This document shows, one piece after another, positions 60,286-64,000 of a DNA stretch of 64,000 nucleotides. The DNA lies in NCBI RefSeq assembly GCF_003473485.1, contig NC_053049.1:7874001-7938000 (forward strand), written 5' to 3'. Both the position numbers and the translations under genes were made by a program. Positions within the stretch are counted from its first letter, which is position 1; each line of letters starts with the position of its first letter. A model generated the notes under the pieces. That model did not search any database and had not been told where the DNA came from. It worked only from the letters and a program-made list of their open reading frames with translations. The stretch is from Medicago truncatula (lineage: Eukaryota > Streptophyta > Magnoliopsida > Fabales > Fabaceae).

Positions 60286-60850
60286 GATATATATATATAT
60301 ATATCCAAAATATGTTGAAAGCTAGGTTGACAGGTTATATGCTGAACTATATTTATTGGTTCATCTTGACGAACTCGAGTAATTACCAATTTAAAAAATA
60401 AAAATGTAATAGTAATACCACACTTACAAGGCTATTTCAAAATTGATAGAATTGTTTGAGTTTTTTTTTTTTTCATACCCCGTATTTTTTTGGTTACACC
60501 CAAATTTTTTGAAATATTTTTTATAATGTTAAAATTGTCTTTTTATATAAATTTTCTTAAAACCTTAATCTTATTCATCGTTACTGAGCTTCACCTTCTT
60601 TCACCCACAAACGATCAAACAATCTGATATTCAATACAAACGATCAAACAATCTGATGTTCAATCAATCTCTATGGAAGATTAAAGAGTGAATCAAAACT
60701 TCTTTCATCCATACTTGATTGCATATAAGCAGGTGTATTTCTTCTTCTATTTCAATAATGCTAGTTTTTTTTTTTCTTCTTCTTCTCTTCTTCAATTGCA
60801 TTGTACGACAATTTCAATTTACATTGTTGAGGTCAACTTAAATTCAATTT

Positions 60851-61075
60851 AAAGTAGGTTCATGTAAACTAAGTTTACATGAACCTACTTTAACTGAGTT
60901 TACATGACCTATTTAAACAAAATTTACATGACATACTTAAACTGAGTTTAAGTATGTACACATAAACTCGATTTACATGACCTACTTAAACTAAATTTAC
61001 ATGACCTACTTAAACTGAGTTTAAGTATGTACAGTTAAACTCAGTTTACATGACCTACTTAAACTGGGTTTAATA
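60851..61075. repeat. Tandem 20-21 bp repeats headed by a perfect 41-bp palindrome
   Basis: 60851-60870 (AAAGTAGGTTCATGTAAACT) and 60872-60891 are perfect complements separated by one base. The following bases repeat TTTACATGACCTACTTAAACT-like units about eight times, some inverted (GAGTTTAAGTATGTAC). It would form hairpins if single-stranded. Confidence 0.85.
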
Positions 61076-61384
61076 TTAAATTACAGTAGAAGGAAAACAA
61101 AATTTGAACCTAGAAAAAGCTAACAATATTTATGGAAACAATAACTAGAAAAACATAATCGATTGAAGAACACAACTTACTAACCTCATCTCCTTCGAAT
61201 TTTCTTTGAAATCTTGCATAGAAGGGAGAAATCTTGTTTAGAGAAGTATAATTTTGGAAGAGGAAAGAAGAGGGGTTTTGAGGTGTAACCAAGAAAGAAG
61301 GAAAAGACTTTTTAAAAATAAATTTTATGAAAAGGTAATTTTGTCATTTTAGGGTGTAATCAGAAATATAAAGGGTGTAATTAG

Positions 61385-61477
61385 AAAAAGTCGAATTGTT
61401 TTCCTTGACTATTCCAAAATTCTTGCCCACCCCTATATACAACCAAGTAATCATATTGGAAAGTGTCATAATTGTAA
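61385..61477. repeat. Start of the duplicated SppA-flanking block (copy 2)
   Basis: GAATTGTTTTCCTTGAC and ATTCTTGCCCACCCCTATAT here match about 52568-52655 beside SppA copy 1. The match is interrupted by the insertion at 61478 and resumes at about 62590. Confidence 0.75.
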
Positions 61478-62585
61478 GAGTATTACTCTTTCCACCCTGT
61501 TGACTTCTCGCGCGCCCTATAAAATTTTCAAAAATGTCCTTTTGCATTTCGGATTACCTAATCCGAATTGTATTAGCACCATGGAAAAAAATGGTCTAAA
61601 TGATGGAATTTTAGATTTTGAAGGTGGAATCCAGTAAGTGGGGACTTTTTGTCCAATAACATTTCTGTTAGCAAAAAAAAGTCCTACAATTCAATAAAAT
61701 ATGAACAAACCACTATGATACCAAATATGCATCAAGAATTAAAAATTAGAAATGTATCCAAATAATTTGTGGCAAATGTCATCTCAATTTTCTCTGCAGA
61801 AAACTCCAAAACTTGAGAGAATATACCAGCATTGTTTCTGTAAAATTTATTTATTCTAACCATTAGTGTCCCTATCATTAAATATCATTACTTTTTCCCA
61901 TTTTATTTCACTATGCTATTATTATAAAATCTGTCAAAAAAAAAATGCTATTGTTATAAAATGAAAAAGTAGAACAATATGATGACAGAACTTACATTAG
62001 AATATTAAGCGGAAGATCTAAAGCTAAAAAATCAGAACAAAATCTTTATACAGAAGAAAAGGAGCTAAGACCAATTTCCAACAGAATAACCTCAGCATTT
62101 GGACTCTCTTTTTGTATATTGTCTCACTTTCATTGCCTTCTTCAAGTCCCTTGCACCAATCACAATTCTCACTCCTCTCTTTGCTAACACTCTAGCTGTT
62201 TCAGCTCCAATACCAGAAGTACCAGCTTCCAAGTCAAAAATCAACAATAATAACAACTTCATTACTGCTATCCATGTTACAAACATGTTCAGAATTGATG
62301 CTGGTGCTGTCCGGATTACGTAATCCGGATTGCATCAGCACCATGGAAAAAAGGGTGTTTATGGGGTGTTTGGATTATGTAATCCAGAAAACATCACGTA
62401 GCGCGTCCTATTTTTGAAGTTTCCAGATTACAAAATCCGGAAAAATCCGTAACTCCGTTTTTCACCCTATAACGAAGGAAAACGCCATTCTAGATTATGA
62501 AATCTGGAAACCTCAAGGGCATTTTTGGAAGAAAAAAAAAACACAGGGCGCACGAGAATTTGATAGGATGGAAAAAGTAATACTC
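61478..62585. mobile_element. Pack-MULE candidate carrying a dehydrogenase exon, 1108 bp
   Basis: Inverted ends of about 60 bp: GAGTATTACTCTTTCCACCC on the left and GAGTATTACTTTTTCCATCC read from the right, both continuing through TTCTCG.GCGCCCT. The duplicated SppA flank at about 52645-52665 preserves the uninserted sequence (CATAATTGAAGCATGCC). The 9-mer TAATTGAAG of that empty site appears as TAATTGTAA to the left and AAATTGAAG to the right of the element. Inside, 62128-62225 is a host-gene exon with splice-like flanks. No transposase. Confidence 0.75.
62128..62225 (-). pseudogene. Short-chain dehydrogenase exon fragment (TIC32/retinol-dehydrogenase-like)
   Basis: 98 bp read GTSGIGAETARVLAKRG then VRIVIGARDLKKA, the Rossmann-fold glycine motif (GxxxGIG) and following helix of classical SDRs, closest by memory to the TIC32-like group. 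It is preceded by an AG and followed by GTGAGA, so an exon with pieces of both introns was carried along. Only a small part of the some 300-residue enzyme is present. It has no independent function unless transcribed as a regulator of its parent. Confidence 0.75.
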
Positions 62586-62589
62586 AAAT

Positions 62590-63269
62590 TGAAGCATGCC
62601 ATCAAAATATGTAACTACTGTGTCAATTGTATTTCAAAATCAAATCATTAAATTGCTTCACAAGACAACACACTCTTCTCAAGATTGAGTTGCCCGAAAG
62701 AGAAGAAACAAAAAAAACCCAGAAAGAGATTTTTGCCATATCTTCCTTCTGTAGCTTTGAAAGTATTAATAACCTGTTTATAAAATGCAGAGAAGGGAGA
62801 AAACAAATGCAAAAGTAATAACCTGTGCTTAAGATGATGAATAGTGCAAGGAAAAAAACTAAGGATTGGTCATAATAAGCTGTCACGGTAGTAATGGCAG
62901 TATGACACCAATGAAGTATGCATCACCACCATCTTGAGAAATGTACCACAACAAAAATAGTATTAATAATCTGATTATTTTCAAGTACAAATAAACAGGA
63001 TATTAAGATGCAACTACACCGTTTGCCGTGGATTCTTTGGTGCCATTGGAGAGTGAATGTGAAAAGTGAAAAATGAAAAATCAAAATAAAAATGACAAGT
63101 GCAGAGAGAGTAAGAGAGAATGTGAATATACTCATCATAATATTATCAAAATACCCATTGTACCATTAATATCACATCATAATAACATAAACAAAACAAC
63201 TTAGTTTTATCCGACTAACATCAATTGCATAAAACTTCAACAATAATAATATTATTATGATTTTTTCCT
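62590..63269. repeat. Duplicated SppA-flanking block, copy 2, continued
   Basis: AGCATGCCATCAAAATATGT onward matches 52660-52860 next to SppA copy 1, with an extra stretch at about 62650-62765 and further differences. The order and orientation relative to the SppA-like frame are the same in both blocks, so this is a segmental direct duplication about 10 kb apart. Confidence 0.75.
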
Positions 63270-64000
63270 CTAGTTATTATATTCAACAAGAGAATAGTCA
63301 ATACAATAACCCTTCAAACCACAGGAAGAGTATGAGAGCTCCACAATAGTAACATGTCTGTTTTGAGGAAGATTGGCCTTCAATTTTGCTATAGCAATAG
63401 CACGCGATAGTCCACTGATAGCATCGACCAAACCATTAGATACTGCATCTTTACCGGTCCAAATCCTCCTCTGTGCAACCTCTTCCATCTTGTCTACAGT
63501 CATTGATCTGGAAAGATCCACATCATCTCGAAATTGTTTATACATACGACTCTTGGAAAATGGCCTAGAAGAACCCTGTTGTTTAGCAGCGTGGAGCTTG
63601 TGATATCTACCATCATCTGGATATTCTTCCAAATCAATCTTTTCATTAATATTCTCATTCTCAGGTATAAATTTTCCCAAGTCCACTCCAATTGAACCAG
63701 TTAAGGTAAGGTTTTCTGCAACAATAACTCCTGCGCCCATTGCCATGTAGTATCCTGCGCTCATTGCCAGATCAGACATCAAAGCAATAACTGGTTTTTT
63801 GGAAGCAAGAGACCTGATTTTTGTCCACATTAAAGAATAAAACAAAATATCGCCCCCCAAACTATCAATTCGGATAATAACAGCCTTGAATTTTTTTGAC
63901 TCACCGGCTTCACGGATCTTGTTAATGAAATCTTGTCCAATGATTCTCCTATTGATGGTCTTCGTCTCATGATAATCTTCGATTAGTTGACCTCCTACCC
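63270..64000 (-). CDS. SppA-like (S49 peptidase) copy 2, partial at window edge
   Basis: An uninterrupted frame from the right edge to a stop at 63270-63272, without introns. It has DSLGGDILFYSLMW, SDLAMSAGYYMAMGAG (the Ser of SAGYY matches the S49 nucleophile), IVAENLTLTGSIGVDLG, MYKQFRDDVDLSRSM, VDKMEEVAQRRIWTGKDAV and DAISGLSRAIAIAKLKANL. Relative to copy 1 it lacks 309 bp (103 codons, in frame; copy 1 positions 53583-53891), so the first half of the domain is shortened. The gene goes on past the edge. With no stop it could be expressed, but the missing segment and the divergent middle make protease activity doubtful. Confidence 0.6.
   Translation of the reverse strand, partial: VGGQLIEDYHETKTINRRIIGQDFINKIREAGESKKFKAVIIRIDSLGGDILFYSLMWTKIRSLASKKPVIALMSDLAMSAGYYMAMGAGVIVAENLTLTGSIGVDLGKFIPENENINEKIDLEEYPDDGRYHKLHAAKQQGSSRPFSKSRMYKQFRDDVDLSRSMTVDKMEEVAQRRIWTGKDAVSNGLVDAISGLSRAIAIAKLKANLPQNRHVTIVELSYSSCGLKGYCIDYSLVEYNN

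Overview
This is plant nuclear DNA, AT-rich and almost certainly from a legume; Medicago or a close relative is my best guess. Two lines of evidence support this: three albumin-1 (PA1-type knottin) genes, a family centred on legumes, and repeat families of a kind I associate with Medicago. There are no operons. Genes are short islands, several with introns, in a sea of MITEs, LINEs, retrotransposon debris and SINEs.

Left part (1-15 kb): the first exon of a J-domain protein (minus strand, running off the left edge); MITEs, a CACTA terminus and a decayed L1 LINE; a complete six-exon gene for a complex I intermediate-associated protein 30 (CIA30) homologue (7065-10832, minus), with one GC-AG intron and a (GA)21 repeat touching the ATG; and an intronless SAUR gene (13440-13772).

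Middle (15-31 kb): a 5'-truncated L1 LINE with a perfect 16-bp target duplication and two visible disabling lesions; several MITEs; a 1.35-kb solo LTR with 5-bp TSD and a palindrome array next to its TATA box; a SAUR76-79-type gene; a decayed Ty3/gypsy gag-protease region; and nested MITEs.

Albumin/SAUR block (27.7-44.5 kb): three albumin-1 genes in tandem (32.3, 37.9 and 41.2 kb, all plus strand), bracketed by two near-identical SAUR genes (27.9 and 43.9 kb, both minus). Each family has kept its promoter features between copies. A 1.1-kb Mutator-like TIR element (34428-35523) sits between the first two albumin genes.

Right part (44.5-64 kb): mostly repeats, including two hAT-type MITEs with 8-bp TSDs, plus a two-exon secreted proline-rich protein gene (58312-59126) and two copies of a degenerate signal-peptide-peptidase A (SppA, S49) locus at 52.9-54.0 and 63.3-64.0 kb. 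Copy 1 lacks the catalytic-serine segment. Next to copy 2 lies a 1.1-kb Mutator-like element (61478-62585) carrying an exon fragment of a short-chain dehydrogenase, a Pack-MULE candidate. Copy 1 preserves its empty target site.

All calls come from reading the sequence. Family names rest on recognised motifs, not on searches. The strongest observations are the TIR/TSD boundaries, exon phases that add up exactly, and direct comparison of duplicated copies within the window.
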